A stretch of 64,000 nt of DNA from positions 470,001 through 534,000 of the forward strand of contig JAODUO010000040.1 of assembly GCA_025642075.2 (NCBI GenBank), given 5' to 3'. Origin of the DNA: Ridgeia piscesae. Its lineage: Eukaryota > Annelida > Polychaeta > Sabellida > Siboglinidae. Shown here one piece after another: positions 1-11,639 of this stretch; the stretch's first letter is position 1; the number at the start of each line of letters is the position of its first letter. The position numbers and the translations under genes are program-made. The notes below the pieces were generated by a model. The model did not search any database, was not told where the DNA came from, and saw only the letters and a list, made by a program, of their open reading frames with translations.

Positions 1-50
1 TTCAAATTTGAAGACGATGCCAATAATGCTGTAAGAAAACTAAATGGAAG
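1..50 (+). CDS. SR protein exon: end of RRM
   Basis: The window opens inside an exon reading FKFEDDANNAVRKLNG. This fits the last helix of an RRM, where alternating alanines precede the LNG/LDG turn. It ends in the strong donor AG|GTAAGT after codon base 2. The true 5' edge is outside the window. Confidence 0.8.
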
Positions 51-3000
51 GTAAGTCTGATACAGTCACTACTGTGTATATAGTTTTTAGGCTCAGTATA
101 TAATACAGGTCTAACTAGACCACAGTATATAATTATAAGTATCACTGTATCTAAAAAAACTATATTAACAATATGCTCAGAAATGTCTGGACACTGATTT
201 AGTTCAAAATTATGAAATAAATTGGCTATGTATGCCCCGTCATTCATGGACTGGTTATTACTCAGGCCTACTGCCCGGAGATCTAACCATGAGTTCATCT
301 TTGGCAAGTGGCCACTTTGACAGTACCAATAGGAAGTCACATCGACATCCCTCAATCATCAGACGTCACCCTCATCAGCTGATCGCAGTGCTGGCGTCAG
401 ATGATTCCACAGTGCACATGTTACATGGTTCAGTGCACTGAAGCACCTATCACAATCTGTTGGCTTCATCTTTTTTGCAGCATTCAATGAACAATAATAT
501 ATCATGGGGCACTGTAATGGACACCAGATGTAGTACACACCTAGCAGCAAAATAATTACATCACAATTCTCCACCACACGTTTGCAGTTAAAAACGATCC
601 TGGCCAGATTTTTCTCAGGTAGTTTAATTTATTTTTATATTTGGCATTCAGGCAAATGCATCATAAAAGAATGCTGCATTTCAGTTTGATGCATGTAACA
701 TCTTATCTATGTGACTGCAGAATTGTGTGCAGACGTCGTGTGCGTGTGGAACACGCATTGCCATACGGAGAGAAACGCTTCCCGAACAGAGAGCCTGCAC
801 GCCGAAGTAGCTGGTCCACACCAGCCAAGCCAGCATACAGGTACCTACAGTACACTGTTGCACCTAGAGCAGTGGCAGTATTGTACTTGAGCTCACAGTA
901 CAAGATCTGGGGGACTGTGGTTAGTGGTCAATGGATCCACACATTTTTTCACACTTATAATACTAACACTAACATAGGTATTTTGTGTACCAGGAAAAAT
1001 TAATGCAGTTGCCTTAACCTAAAAATTGACAAAAGGCCCAACCCATTTAAGTTTTGTGAGCTTTTGTGGTTATGTAGTTGCTCTTAGGATGGAGTTACCA
1101 TTGTGGACACATGTGTCTTCTACCAATGTATCAAGTCATGTACAGTCTACATAAAATGTGCTATTTCTTAACATATGTGGCTTGCACATATTCAAAGGGT
1201 TTTAATTGAATTAAAACTTTGTTTTTATTAAAACAGTTATTTGGTGGTGCAGTTTTGTAAAAAAATTCTAGTTGTGATTACTTACTAATTTTTGTAAAAC
1301 GGTTCCATTTACCATTAACCTATGTGTATTTTTAATATTTGTTATCTTTGTGCTAAGCAAATGTGCCTGGCATTCCTGTAAATCACTGATAAGTTTGAAA
1401 ACTTATTTTGTTGATATAATATAGGTCTTACAGGTATACCTTCCAACATTGTGTGGACAGTGTGGTTTCATAATTGTCAACTTTGTAGTTTATCAATCAA
1501 TATATGTCGTCCAAACAACCTTTATCATAACACCTGAATTGTTAAGTATTTCTAGGGTGGGGTCATGTGTCTGTTGCTTCCGTTTTTGTTAACCACCATT
1601 TGAATGATGTCCGCTATGTTAACGGGATCTCCTTGGCCAAGATCCCGAGATAGTTTATCACTTGTCACAAGTTCTGTCCATTTCAAGTGGTCATTAGGTG
1701 TTGGCTTTCAGGCGCAGAAAGATGATACAGGTAGTTCCATTATTTTATTGTTCAGGTGTCATGAAGGCCGCACTAAATCATCATCACATCGTAATTTATT
1801 AATCAGCAAATGGTCTTGCATTAAGCGTAACCGTACAATGGATATATAAAATTTTGGAGGTGCCCGTTTTTTGACTGATGTCAAACATGAGTGTTTACTT
1901 ATAAAATTAGTATTAATGTTTTTTTATTTTGTATTAATGGTTTTTCTTGGACTTTTTTTAGTTTAGAAGTGTCTTAAGATAATTGAGAATTATTCACTAT
2001 GTAGCACAATGAAATTATTGCAGCACATGGCCATGGATACAAAGTGAGTGGTTTCACTAGCAACACCATATTTACAGGACTTCATGTTGCCCAGATATCT
2101 TGACCTATGACCCTAGAGGTGTTCACAGGAAGTCTATTTTACAAGTGCGTGTCCGGCCGGTGCCCCTTGCATGTCTTCCGCTGTTTCTCCACGCGTATGG
2201 GCTCAACTGACTCTCTTGCGACTGTTTCTACCACTGCAGCCTCCTGATTCTTCTACTGTAACCACGGTAACCCACATTATCAACACACACCTACTCCGTG
2301 TGACATCACAGTGGAACTGACAAATCAGGATCCTCTCGCCACCGTCAGCGTCCAATCGCTACCAACCACCACCACGGCCCAATACCGACCAATCATGGTC
2401 CCGGTTTGGTTCCGTCATGTCCCCGAGAGAGAAGGGGTGAACAAATATTTCTTCACCAGCATCAGCCACCACCACCACCACTACTGCTACTACTACTACT
2501 ACTACAGCAACTACTACTACCACTACTAGGGGGTAACTGTGAGGTCAGCATCTCTGTTGACCCACTAGGTAAATATCATCCGTCTTTGACATTTTTAAAA
2601 GCTGCATGCCCCTCGCCACGTCGCCCATGTGTTCACACATGTTTTGTTCAACCTCAGATGTTTTGCATGTCTTCCAAGTTTTGTAGTGCATTGCTTAAAG
2701 TTAACTAACGGCTGCTAAAAATGAAGCAAGTACAGAATGTAGTATATCGTGCTACCATGCAAAGTTGCAGCTTTCTGTGAACATGGCCTGTCAACTTGAG
2801 GTGTTCGTAAATAAATAATTATTTCTTCCATCCTGCGATGGTGTCAGAAATAATGTTCAGCTTAGTAACAGCACCACCGTCATTCTTGTTATGGTTCATG
2901 AAACTCGTATTTGTTTTAAACATAATTAATCTTCACTGCTGTGACAAGATTCTCGATGTACAAGGATTTCAAGCATTGACTGTGTGTTTGCATCAGAAAG

Positions 3001-6000
3001 TTCTAACAAATATTGCCCGTACTCCATAGGGTTAAATAACTTAATCCAACTGTTGATATGTTGCTGTAAAAAGCTCTAAGCTGGGTCTAAGTGGGAGCAA
3101 TTAACTTTTCAGCACCCATCCTATGTTTGCCAAAAGCGTCACTGTATCTGTCACGACAACATCTCTGCTTGTTCACCATGATAAGACCTTTGACAGGACC
3201 ATCGCAGCTCAGTGCTCTTCTTATGAATAGGTTTTATACAGCGAGGAAACATGCAGTTGTTATCTATCTTCCTAGTGCGTGTGTCCTACTTAGATGTTCT
3301 TCCTTTGTTCTCAGTGTCTAGTAAGTCAGTCGGGAACATGTGAGAAAAAAGTCCATAGTCTCTGTCAGCCACCATTGTGTTGGCACACGGCTTTCTCTAC
3401 CAGCCTGCCGAGGCAGAACCACATAAATCTGTACAATGTGGCTGATATATGAAACATGCTGTCCTGCAGTAAAGTTTCAGGTTCTGTATCAAGTGAACAC
3501 TTGTTACAGTTGGTGTCAACTGTGCCACTCAGTCTGTGTTGTTCCCGCCTGCTGCTGCATGTTGGTGCTGGTGTCATTTTGTAGGAGGAATGCACCAGAA
3601 AGAACACACAGAAGAACATTTCTGTGAGACCTTAGTTAAGTTAATTATGAAAAATACAGTCGACAAAGGCGACTTTTTTGACAATGTGAATTTAACCAAA
3701 TCCGGTAGCAACACTCGTGCTGATAATAGAGATATGGTTTTTAGAGGATATCTGACACACGTGTTCAAAAAGAATGTTTTACACTTTTGTATGAACACTG
3801 AAGAGATGGGTTCAAGTACTCAAGTACTTGCTATTCAGGTACAGCAAGTACTGCACTTGGACTTGTATCTGCTATTTTGTTGAGTGCAGTACTTGTGCTT
3901 GGCAAGTATAATTTTATGTAGGTGGTTCTTTCTGAAGGGTTGGATAACATTGGCTATATAGTGAAATATATATTACATTCTTATTTTTTACAAAGCTTCA
4001 TAATATGAAATATCATCCATGGCATTTGTGATGGAGTGAATTACATGGAATAAACTAGCACTGACCAGGACTGACACAAACTGATCCCTTGATTGGTTGC
4101 CGTGGCTTCAGATGTTCAGAAACCACCACTTGTATTGTGACATTTGTGGTATACATAATTGCCTTTGCTTAAGATAATGAGATAGTACTGTATTAGCAGT
4201 CACCTGCAAACTGCAATCTATTTAGAACCTCAACCAGCACTGCAGTCATCTAATTGTCCAGGCCAGCTCTGCATCAGTTGAATGACTCTTCAGTGTGGTG
4301 GTAGAAGTCTTGCTCACGTGTAGATTAACTGATGAGAAGTTTCAATGTATCGTGTTTGTTTGGTGAAATGAGAAGTACACTGTACCCCCGGTAACTGCTG
4401 AACATCTCAGAGTTGACACAAAATACCCATATTTTATGAGTTGCGCTTTAACTGAAATAATGAATAAATGCATAATACTGATGCTTTTGCGCTTTCATCA
4501 GTTTGACTTTCACCATTATAAAACATAAATGTAGCGTCCTTGTAATGTACTTGACTGTATTTGATAAAATGTTCAAAGTACTTTGTACTTGGGTTTTTTC
4601 ATAAAACCACTTGTACCTGCTCGTATTTTGAGACAAGTATGTGGACCTGGCAAAAGTTAAAGTACTTGTACTTGTATTCAAGTACATTACGCATGTACTT
4701 GACCCATACATGGACAAAGCAGCACTGGAGTGTAAGCAATCCAGTAAAGATGTGCATAAGGCATAACTAGACAATACAGAACAAAGACCGTCAATAATAT
4801 TTTGTTTCACAAACACAGATGTCAGTTGACATTTCCACCCATCCAAAACAAACTGAGCCTGTCCAAAAAGCGGGTGGATAGTCTAGATAAAGCTGTGCTT
4901 CTGATCTGAAGCCGGGAACCCAAATGTCTCTCAACTGGCCCTCCTAGTCCTATCTGCAACCCTTCTCAGTGTCAGCAGTGAGCCTGTTACAGTAAACGCT
5001 GACAGATGAGGCGGTCTTAACACCAACAGACACTCTTCTGCTCCAGGTCTCGGTCCCGTGAAAGAAGACGAGACAGAAGTCGTTCCAGGTTAGTACACAT
5101 CACATGCATCATGCAACTTCGTGTCAAGTGTCAACTGCTATGTCTCCACATTGGACTGTATTGTCACACATGTCAGTATGATGTACGCTCCAGTGGCCTT
5201 GTGTGTTGATTGATATGTCAGTTACACAACATGTGTGATGTCTGACGGCCACCAGTGTTGTCATTGTCATGTCTGGTGATGGTGTCATATCTGGTGAGAG
5301 TGTTATGTCTGGGTACACCACTTGTCGTGTACATGGTAATGATGTCCGTGTTGTATGTTGTTTTTCTTATGTGTGTTGAGTCATTGACTGTTGTCATGTG
5401 AGTTGAAGTGTTGCCCAGTGGTGTCATGTTTGTTGATTGCGGGATGATGACACTGATGCATGAACGAATGATGACACGAACAAATGATGACACGTGAGTC
5501 ATGACAGTGCAATGTTTGTGTGATGCTTGGTGCTTGTGTATTGCATGACAATTCATGACAGTGTTATGTCTGGTGCTCATGTGATGCATGACAACTCATG
5601 ACAGTGTTATGTCTGGTGCTTGTGTGATGCATGACAACTCATGACAGTGTTATGTCTGGTGCTTGTGTGATGCATGACAACTCATGACAGTGTTATGTCT
5701 GGTGCTTTTGTGATGCATGACAACTCATGACAGTGTTATGTCTGGTGCTCATGTGATGCATGACAACTCATGACAGTGTTATGTCTGGTGCTTGTTTCAG
5801 GGGTCGGTCAGGTGACAGATGGAGAAGACGGAGGAGTTATTCCAGGTTGCTAATCTTGTCTATATATAATCCATGTAACAGCTTCCAACTTGTTTCTGCC
5901 CATACAGATCCCTGTGTTCATATACAGTGTTGGTGTTGATCGTGTTAATCAGACACTTCGTTGATCGCGTGTACAGCTTGTGTTGTTGTTGCTCTCAGGT

Positions 6001-7674
6001 CCGTGTCACGTGACAGAAAATACGACAGAAGCTTCTCCAGGTGAGTTGGTGGTGAATGCCACATAAAATAGTGCATTGTCAACTGTCACATAGCTCATGT
6101 ATAGCATCAACAAATTTAACACCTGTGTGCCAGCTGGAACTCACACTGCTTGTGATTTGTAACTACGTCTTCTGACAAAGACACAAGCAGAAACAATGTA
6201 AACCAGTGCCCAGTTCCTTATGGCATTTTGTCAAACAACAACTGTGATAATGGTCTGTCATGTCTAGGGCCTATCAGTGGACATAAACCTCATTTTAACA
6301 TAACAACGTGACGTAGTAGTTGTGTTTTAGTGAGCAACCGTGTTTTGGTGTTCATGTACTGATCCCATGTGTTTTACAGTTGATCAGTTTTACTATCACG
6401 ACTGTCACCAACAACGAAATTATCCCGTCACTGAATGTGCATTTCTGCATACAACAGTGCCATTATAATTAGATGATCCTGTTGCTGGAATTTAATCGAG
6501 TGGTGTATACAGAATCGTCTTGTTTCCCAGTTCTGAGCCAGTATTGTGAGAAATCTCTGTACATGTTGCTCAACACAGTCTGTTGTTGACAGGTCGCGTA
6601 GCCGCAGCAGACACCGGTCAGTGGACAGACGCAACCGTCGGTCAACACCATCCAGGAGGTCATCGTCAACAAGGAGCAGGAAACGAAACGGTTCAACTCG
6701 ATCAAGATCACGGTCACGCCATTCGTCAAGAAGTAAGACATCATCAAAGCACGAATCTGGAAACAAGTCACATGACAAGGCACGTGACAGATCTCATTCG
6801 ACGTCTTGTAAGCAGTCGGAGAAGACATCTCCGAAGAAGGAGGTCAACGGGGAGTGTGGTGACAGTGACGCCAGGTCGACGCAGGGAGGGAGGGGCAACG
6901 CAGATGGGGAATCAGGGAACCAGAATGGGACACAGTCAGAGGGTGATGGTGATGTCATTAAAGACGAAGGGGACCGTGCGATGGATGTCAGCTTGGAACT
7001 GTCCACCACAGGTGAGGAGGGAGAGAAGGAGTCATTGGACAGTGTGGTTAAGACAGAACCCAGTGTGGGTAAGACAGAATCCAGTGCGGTTAAGATAGAA
7101 TCCAGTGCGGTTAAGACAGAAGTGCAACTCAAGGATGATCCTGTGGAAGTGGTTAATGGTTGTGCTGGAGTGGAAGACAAAGTGAAGTTGGAAGTGTTGG
7201 AGTCTGTGAAGATTGACGAGAGCAGTGAGAGCAGCAAGGAGGATGTGGAGGTGACGGCAGGCGGAGGGGATGTCCAGTAAGTCAGTCGCAGTAACAACTT
7301 TGTCATCATTGCATGTAGCATTTTGTAAATATAAACAGAACAGAAACAAGTAGTCATTAGTATTTTTCAGGCAAATGAAAAGTTTCTTTAAACGATATCT
7401 TGTCATTTAACTCGGTGTATTTTCAGTTACATTTTGTTTTCAACAGCTAAAAATTGTGAAAAGAAATTGAATGGTACTGGTAATTAAAAAATATTAAACA
7501 AATCCAGCTCCAGTGACTCTTATAATGAATTCCAGTTACATTTTTGAGCTTTTGTTTAGATATTACAATGTCATAGACCATTGGGACGACTGTGTAACTG
7601 TTGGCTGGTGTGATTGCAGGTGTGACACGGCAGCTACAGAGGCTCAGACAAACAGTGCAGCCTGTGAGATGTAA
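1..7674 (+). CDS. SRSF3/SRSF7-like SR splicing factor, 3' part (7 exons, 5' end off window)
   Basis: Seven exons join in one frame: 1-50, 721-840, 5047-5088, 5801-5845, 5999-6040, 6593-7276 and 7620-7674 (1,038 nt, 345 residues plus TAA). The sequence shows the end of an RRM (FKFEDDANNAVRKLNG, then RRRVRVEHA), a linker GEKRFPNREPARR, a run of RS/SR dipeptides, and a tail rich in acidic residues and lysine. The VRVE..GEKR linker resembles SRSF3 and SRSF7, which bind exonic enhancers and export mRNA in the nucleus. No CCHC zinc knuckle was found, so SRSF3 is the nearer match. The acidic tail of about 170 residues is longer than in vertebrate SRSF3. Every splice junction from exon 1 to exon 6 falls after codon base 2. 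RNP2 and RNP1 lie upstream of the window. The 4.2-kb intron 841-5046 could hide another exon. Confidence 0.8.
721..840 (+). CDS. SR protein exon: last RRM strand and linker
   Basis: The acceptor is CTGCAG at 715-720 and the donor is AG|GTACCT. Joined to the first exon it reads LNGRIVCRRRVRVEHA, which matches the final RRM strand of SR proteins (IC.RRVRVE). The linker GEKRFPNREPARRSSW follows. A second AG at 731-732 would also keep the frame and remove four residues, so alternative NAGNAG-like choice is possible. The 721 start gives the better match. Confidence 0.8.
2455..2530 (+). repeat. CCA/CTA trinucleotide repeat
   Basis: A run of CAC, then TAC/CTA triplets lies inside the 4.2-kb intron of the SR gene. 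It gives spurious poly-His, poly-Pro and poly-Tyr frames but no supported coding. Confidence 0.85.
3801..4716. mobile_element. Foldback element with GTACTT-rich inverted ends (hAT-like, non-autonomous)
   Basis: The left end has AGAGATGGGTTCAAGTAC and the right end, read in reverse, has ATGTATGGGTCAAGTAC. Both ends continue into CAAGTACTTG palindromes. No transposase is visible inside. The tips resemble those of two elements near 60-62 kb in this window. I could not see a clean 8-bp target duplication here. It lies in the same SR-gene intron. Confidence 0.55.
5047..5088 (+). CDS. SR protein RS micro-exon 1 (42 nt)
   Basis: The acceptor is CTCCAG and the donor AG|GTTAGT. It encodes SRSRERRRDRSRSR and enters and leaves in the same phase, so skipping it keeps the frame. 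It is the first of three consecutive micro-exons of 42, 45 and 42 nt, each carrying one RS module. Confidence 0.8.
5512..5800 (+). repeat. 43-bp intronic minisatellite
   Basis: Five or six copies of a 43-bp unit (containing GCATGACAACTCATGACAG) repeat with starts at 5583, 5626, 5669, 5712 and 5755. The last copy runs into the TTTCAG acceptor of the 45-nt RS micro-exon, so the splice site appears to be built from repeat sequence. Confidence 0.9.
5801..5845 (+). CDS. SR protein RS micro-exon 2 (45 nt)
   Basis: The acceptor TTTCAG sits directly at the edge of a 43-bp tandem repeat. The donor is AG|GTTGCT, which is weak. It encodes GRSGDRWRRRRSYSR, has the same phase as its neighbours, and is likely optional in the mRNA. 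Confidence 0.7.
5999..6040 (+). CDS. SR protein RS micro-exon 3 (42 nt)
   Basis: The acceptor is CTCTCAG and the donor is the strong AG|GTGAGT. It encodes SVSRDRKYDRSFSR and has the same phase as the two preceding micro-exons. All three end in S.SR, which suggests they arose by exon duplication. Confidence 0.8.
6593..7276 (+). CDS. SR protein large RS and acidic-tail exon
   Basis: The acceptor is GTTGACAG and the donor CCA|GTAAGT. The 684-nt exon begins SRSRSRHRSVDRRNRRS, continues with dense RS/SR dipeptides for about 60 residues, and then turns acidic. The tail carries repeated VKTE/VKIE/VKLE motifs. The in-frame codon after the donor cut would be TAA, so retaining the following intron ends the protein at Q with no other change. 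Confidence 0.85.
7620..7674 (+). CDS. SR protein terminal coding exon
   Basis: After the acceptor GATTGCAG the frame reads C-D-T-A-A-T-E-A-Q-T-N-S-A-C-E-M and stops at TAA (7672-7674). The phase fits exon 6 exactly. The stop overlaps a perfect donor sequence, GTAAGT at 7671, so a 3'UTR intron may begin here. Confidence 0.7.
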
Positions 7675-7930
7675 GTAGCAATACCTGGAGCGACCACCAG
7701 TTCATATGGAGTCCTTTTCCACACACCAGTGCCCGTAGACATGTTACCGTTTCCAAACTACTTTTTGTTCCTAAAACTAAAATGAATATTAGCAAACATG
7801 CTTTCTCTGTAGCTGCGCCAACAATCTGGAACCAACTCCCTATTTCAATCAAATGTACTGAAACTATAGCCACCTTTTGAGAGAGAAAAACCTCAAAATA
7901 TATTTGTTTGAAGTGGCATTTCCACCTTAA
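7675..7930 (+). mobile_element. LINE reverse-transcriptase C-terminal fragment in the 3' region of the SR gene
   Basis: From about 7781 the + strand reads KHAFSVAAPTIWNQLP, then after one frameshift NLKIYLFEVAFPP and a stop at 7930. The pattern FSVAAP..WN.LP...K....FK..LK.YLF is typical of the C-terminus of non-LTR retrotransposon ORF2. It is a 5'-truncated copy. The boundary with the SR 3' region is not clear. Confidence 0.6.
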
Positions 7931-10560
7931 ATTTTTTTGCAGTTCTATTCTCCAATGACAACTTTTGCCTGTCCCTATTTATGATTATGCCAAATGAATT
8001 TCAATGTTAATTTTCACAATTGTGAAAGGTTGTGTTGTACACATTGGGATTTTACAGATCCTGAGGTTTACATCTACTCCTCATTTCTAGAAATATCTTC
8101 AGCAGCTTTTTAGTTGTTGCTAACATTGAAGTAGATGTTAAAAGGAGTGATGTTTTTGCAGAGATAAAGTAATTTTGACTTGTCTATTATTTATTTTAAT
8201 CTGTGGGATCATTAATGCATGCATTTTAATTTACTTGTCAATAAACTGGACATTGACAAGATGGGATTATGAGATAGACATCCATTTCTGTCGAAATAAC
8301 AAATCACAACATACTCAGCTTGGTTGAAATGAATAAATTATATAACATGACTGCAAATATGACGGCTGAATACGTCCTAGAAAGATGTATTGGTGTCATG
8401 TTAGCCTTCCTCTTCTTTTCGTATGTATTCTTCATGTGCACAGCAATCTTTGATAACTGTCACATACATGGCTAGAGTACTGTCGAGCGTGATCCTGCTT
8501 GCTGGTATCAAATTTGTGTGGTTGTATCATAATGGCTTTGTGTACCGCTAAAAATAAGTAAAATCACAGCCTTCCAAATGCGTATGTGAATAAAAAGGAA
8601 CAACTTGTTTGTATCCGAAAAACAGGCAGTGTTCAAATGCATTGTCATTATGGACTGTTTGTGGTTGAACACAAAACAATTCTGTCAAAAATGTTCAATA
8701 CAGATATATTTTTATTATATAGTTTTAGGAACTAATAAAGAATATGTTGTCCCAATTCAAACAGTTGATTCATAACCACAGGAACAACATGTATCATCTA
8801 ATTAGATGTTGTCAATTACAGGTAGACGTCAAAGCTACAGACATGACGTGGTGAATTCTTAGCCGGTGTGAAGATTTACAGTCGACAGGACGGTGATAGA
8901 CATCACCACAACTTTGTGCAAACGCATGACTGCACCGCCAGCGCTTGCCACACTGTGGGTAAAACATCACAGCTGCCTCACTCAACCGGTGATCATGGTA
9001 TGCACATTAATCAGGCGCTCCTACGCAGGTTTTCTAGCAGATTTATGGCGTGATGTGATGGTGACGTCTGTACTGCCAAGTTGTTCAAACAGGATGACTT
9101 TACAGACAGACTGTTCCTTTTTACATGTTGTTGTTGTTGTTGTTGTTGTGTTTGTTATTGGTTTGCTGCGGTAAACGTTCTTAGAACTTGAGTGTGTGTG
9201 TTTATTCTGGCATTGTTTTCTGGCATTTTTGTAGTTTGTTATTTAATCAGCCATGTCGTTGTTCCATTCATTGAATGATCGTGTTGACTTGCTGGTGTTG
9301 ATCATTTTGTACACCATTCCCGTTAGAAGTGTTGAAACCAAGTTGCTAAGTGTTGGATTATCAATATGCAAGGGGTCAGCCAAATTAAAATGCATTTGTT
9401 TATTTTACTGTGTTTTTGGAGAGACGATTGATGGCAGAGCCATATTAGTAAGTCATCTTCTCGTAGTCCAGATTATTTTATTGGTGTTTTCAGTCCTTTC
9501 TGAAAGGGTAAGATATGTTGCAGCTAATTTTATTTTGTGACAATCGTTTGTCTAAGTCAGTAAGTGCATTGCCATATAAAGTGTATGTACTTGCATATTG
9601 TATATACACAAATTTAAATATATGCATCAACACTGTCATAATATCTTGTTTCTGGAGTGTATGTGAAAATAAATAAAAAGATAGCTTCTGTTTAACTGTA
9701 ATAAACTTCACAGTAAAGCTTGTATTTCTACACCCTGTTATAAATTGTGTTTATTCTGGCAAATCAGTTTGTTACATATAATGTGGCTAAAACTTGTGTG
9801 ACAAAATTTATTTTCATATTTCAGTTGTATTGTATGCCGGTGTTTGTGATTGTCTATAGACATGTATGACATGTGCGATCTCAAGTAGACATGGGGTATT
9901 TAACTGCAAGTCACCTGGGTGATACACTTAAATTAGGTGGCATTGGAAGGAAACATTTCCAAAGCCCCTGAGGTGCTCAAGCAACTCATAAGAAGCAACG
10001 GAGCTTTCATCCTTAGCAATGTATGGTGTGTGTATTTTAAGATTAAAATCTAAGTAGTGAAAAAAATCACTGTTATAAACTTGTAGAGTCATCAAGAAAT
10101 ACCAAACAGCTTTCTCAAGCATCATACTATACTCGTTTCAATGCGAATATTTATTATTTTTCTAAACATTAGTTACAGACAACATACTATAATCTATATC
10201 CTTGTGCAAGACCATGACTGTGTCTTCTGGCTGGGTAGAAACCTAATATTGTTAACTTTTCTTTACAATAACTTATATAAATTGATGGGGAATAATTTTA
10301 CAGGAACATTATGGTAATGTACGTCATTGTTTACTCTTGCCATGTTTGTGTATGTTATGAAATTAGTAAAGACAAGTTGAAATTGTTCTCGATAGTTTAT
10401 TGTTTATACAGTCCGTTCGACGGCGCCACTGAAGTGAGTAAGATAGATGTGACGGTTTCCAACGTTCGGTTCAGGTTGAAATTTCTCAGCGTTATACATT
10501 TGATCAACATTCTTATGGTTGTTTTAAGATTGACCACATTGTACAACAAGAAAAATATTC
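7931..10560 (+). other. Non-coding stretch, 3' region of SR gene
   Basis: No convincing coding exon or RNA gene was seen. A consensus acceptor TTACAG|GTAG at 8816-8821 could pair with the donor at 7671 without changing the protein. A short GTT repeat lies at 9127-9151. AATAAA-like signals occur near 9,670, but I cannot say which is used. Confidence 0.5.
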
Positions 10561-10729
10561 ATTAATCATACTTGCTACCGTATGCATGGGCGTCGACCGA
10601 TGGGGATGCGTCCCCCATTTTTCAGCCTGGGACAGCATAAGAAATGTCCCCACTTTTCAGTTCAGAAAAAAAAATTACTGACATATAGCGAGACTGATCA
10701 CCCTCTTAAAACTCTACATAGGACTAGTG

Positions 10730-11010
10730 GTAAAATTAATATACTCAGATATTTATATAAACTTCCGTCTACCCAGTGAAAAATCGCTAGATAAATTGCC
10801 TGGTTGGCCGCAGCATGCAACTTGATCTTAGTCTAGTAAATATTCATTATGCTAGGCTCTATCATTTTGCACCCTTGTGTTGATATATTAATAAGCACTA
10901 GCCACCAAGCACAGAATATATGATTAATTTTTTTTACCCTGTCGCCCCTTGGATTGCAGCCTGTGGATGCTTATATCGCCTATGGCGGAACCAGCGGATT
11001 CCTGTACTTT
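10730..11010 (+). repeat. Dispersed repeat, copy 1
   Basis: This segment matches 33,150-33,355 in the same orientation. Shared words include AAACTTCCG.CTACCCAGTG, GGCTCTATCAT.TTGCACC, CACTAGCCA.CAAGCACA and GGCGGAACCAGCGGA. It is longer here because of a short internal insertion. The family is not recognised. The gene-free sequence upstream (10,580-10,730) may belong to the same element. Confidence 0.7.
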
Positions 11011-11263
11011 GTGTAATTTGAGTGACAACAAATTTCTTTTGCCAAAAGGTGGGATTGGGAAGTCCTACACAGGCACCACTGTAACCTCTGCACATTGTCA
11101 CTATGAATCAGGCATGCAATTATGGGTCCAAAGTCTACCCTCCAAATATATAACTATTTTAAATAGCATTACATGATGGCTTTTGTTTATTTTAGAATTA
11201 GCACCAGACCAACAATACATTATGTTTTATATTTACTACAAATATGTATTTTAAGTCACATAC

Positions 11264-11313
11264 ACATAATTATATATATTGTATATGTCCATATATATAT
11301 ATATATATATATC
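11264..11313 (+). repeat. TA microsatellite
   Basis: A short run of alternating T and A lies in an AT-rich stretch with no gene. Confidence 0.8.
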
Positions 11314-11489
11314 CAATTGTATGCCACATATTCATCGTTCGCCGATGATTCGATCCTATTCACAGATCTGCATACACCTACTAACCACTGCATCCTTCAA
11401 AACAGGCCTACGTTCTTTATAACCTTGACTTTGTTTAGTGCTTTTTTGTTTTGTAACAACGCCTTCTAACAGGGTAACGTGGATTGGTT

Positions 11490-11630
11490 ACTATTAGTAG
11501 TAGCAGTAGTTGTAGTTAGTAGTAGTTTCAGGAGCAGTAGTAGTATTAGTAACAGGAGATAGTAGTAATAGTAGCACTAATAGTGGTGGTAGTAGTAGTA
11601 GTAAGTAGTAGTAGTAGTAACAGCACTGTA
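11490..11630 (+). repeat. GTA trinucleotide-rich tract
   Basis: Imperfect AGT/GTA triplets with interruptions run for about 140 bp. No coding is supported. Confidence 0.8.
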
Positions 11631-11639
11631 AGTATTATT

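Noticed and set aside
2311..2708. His/Pro/Tyr-rich frames in the SR intron
   Set aside because: They come from a CCA/CTA trinucleotide run without splice support.
3536..3883. 115-codon + strand frame in the SR gene intron
   Set aside because: It runs into the foldback element and shows no RRM, zinc knuckle or RS features expected of a missing SR exon.
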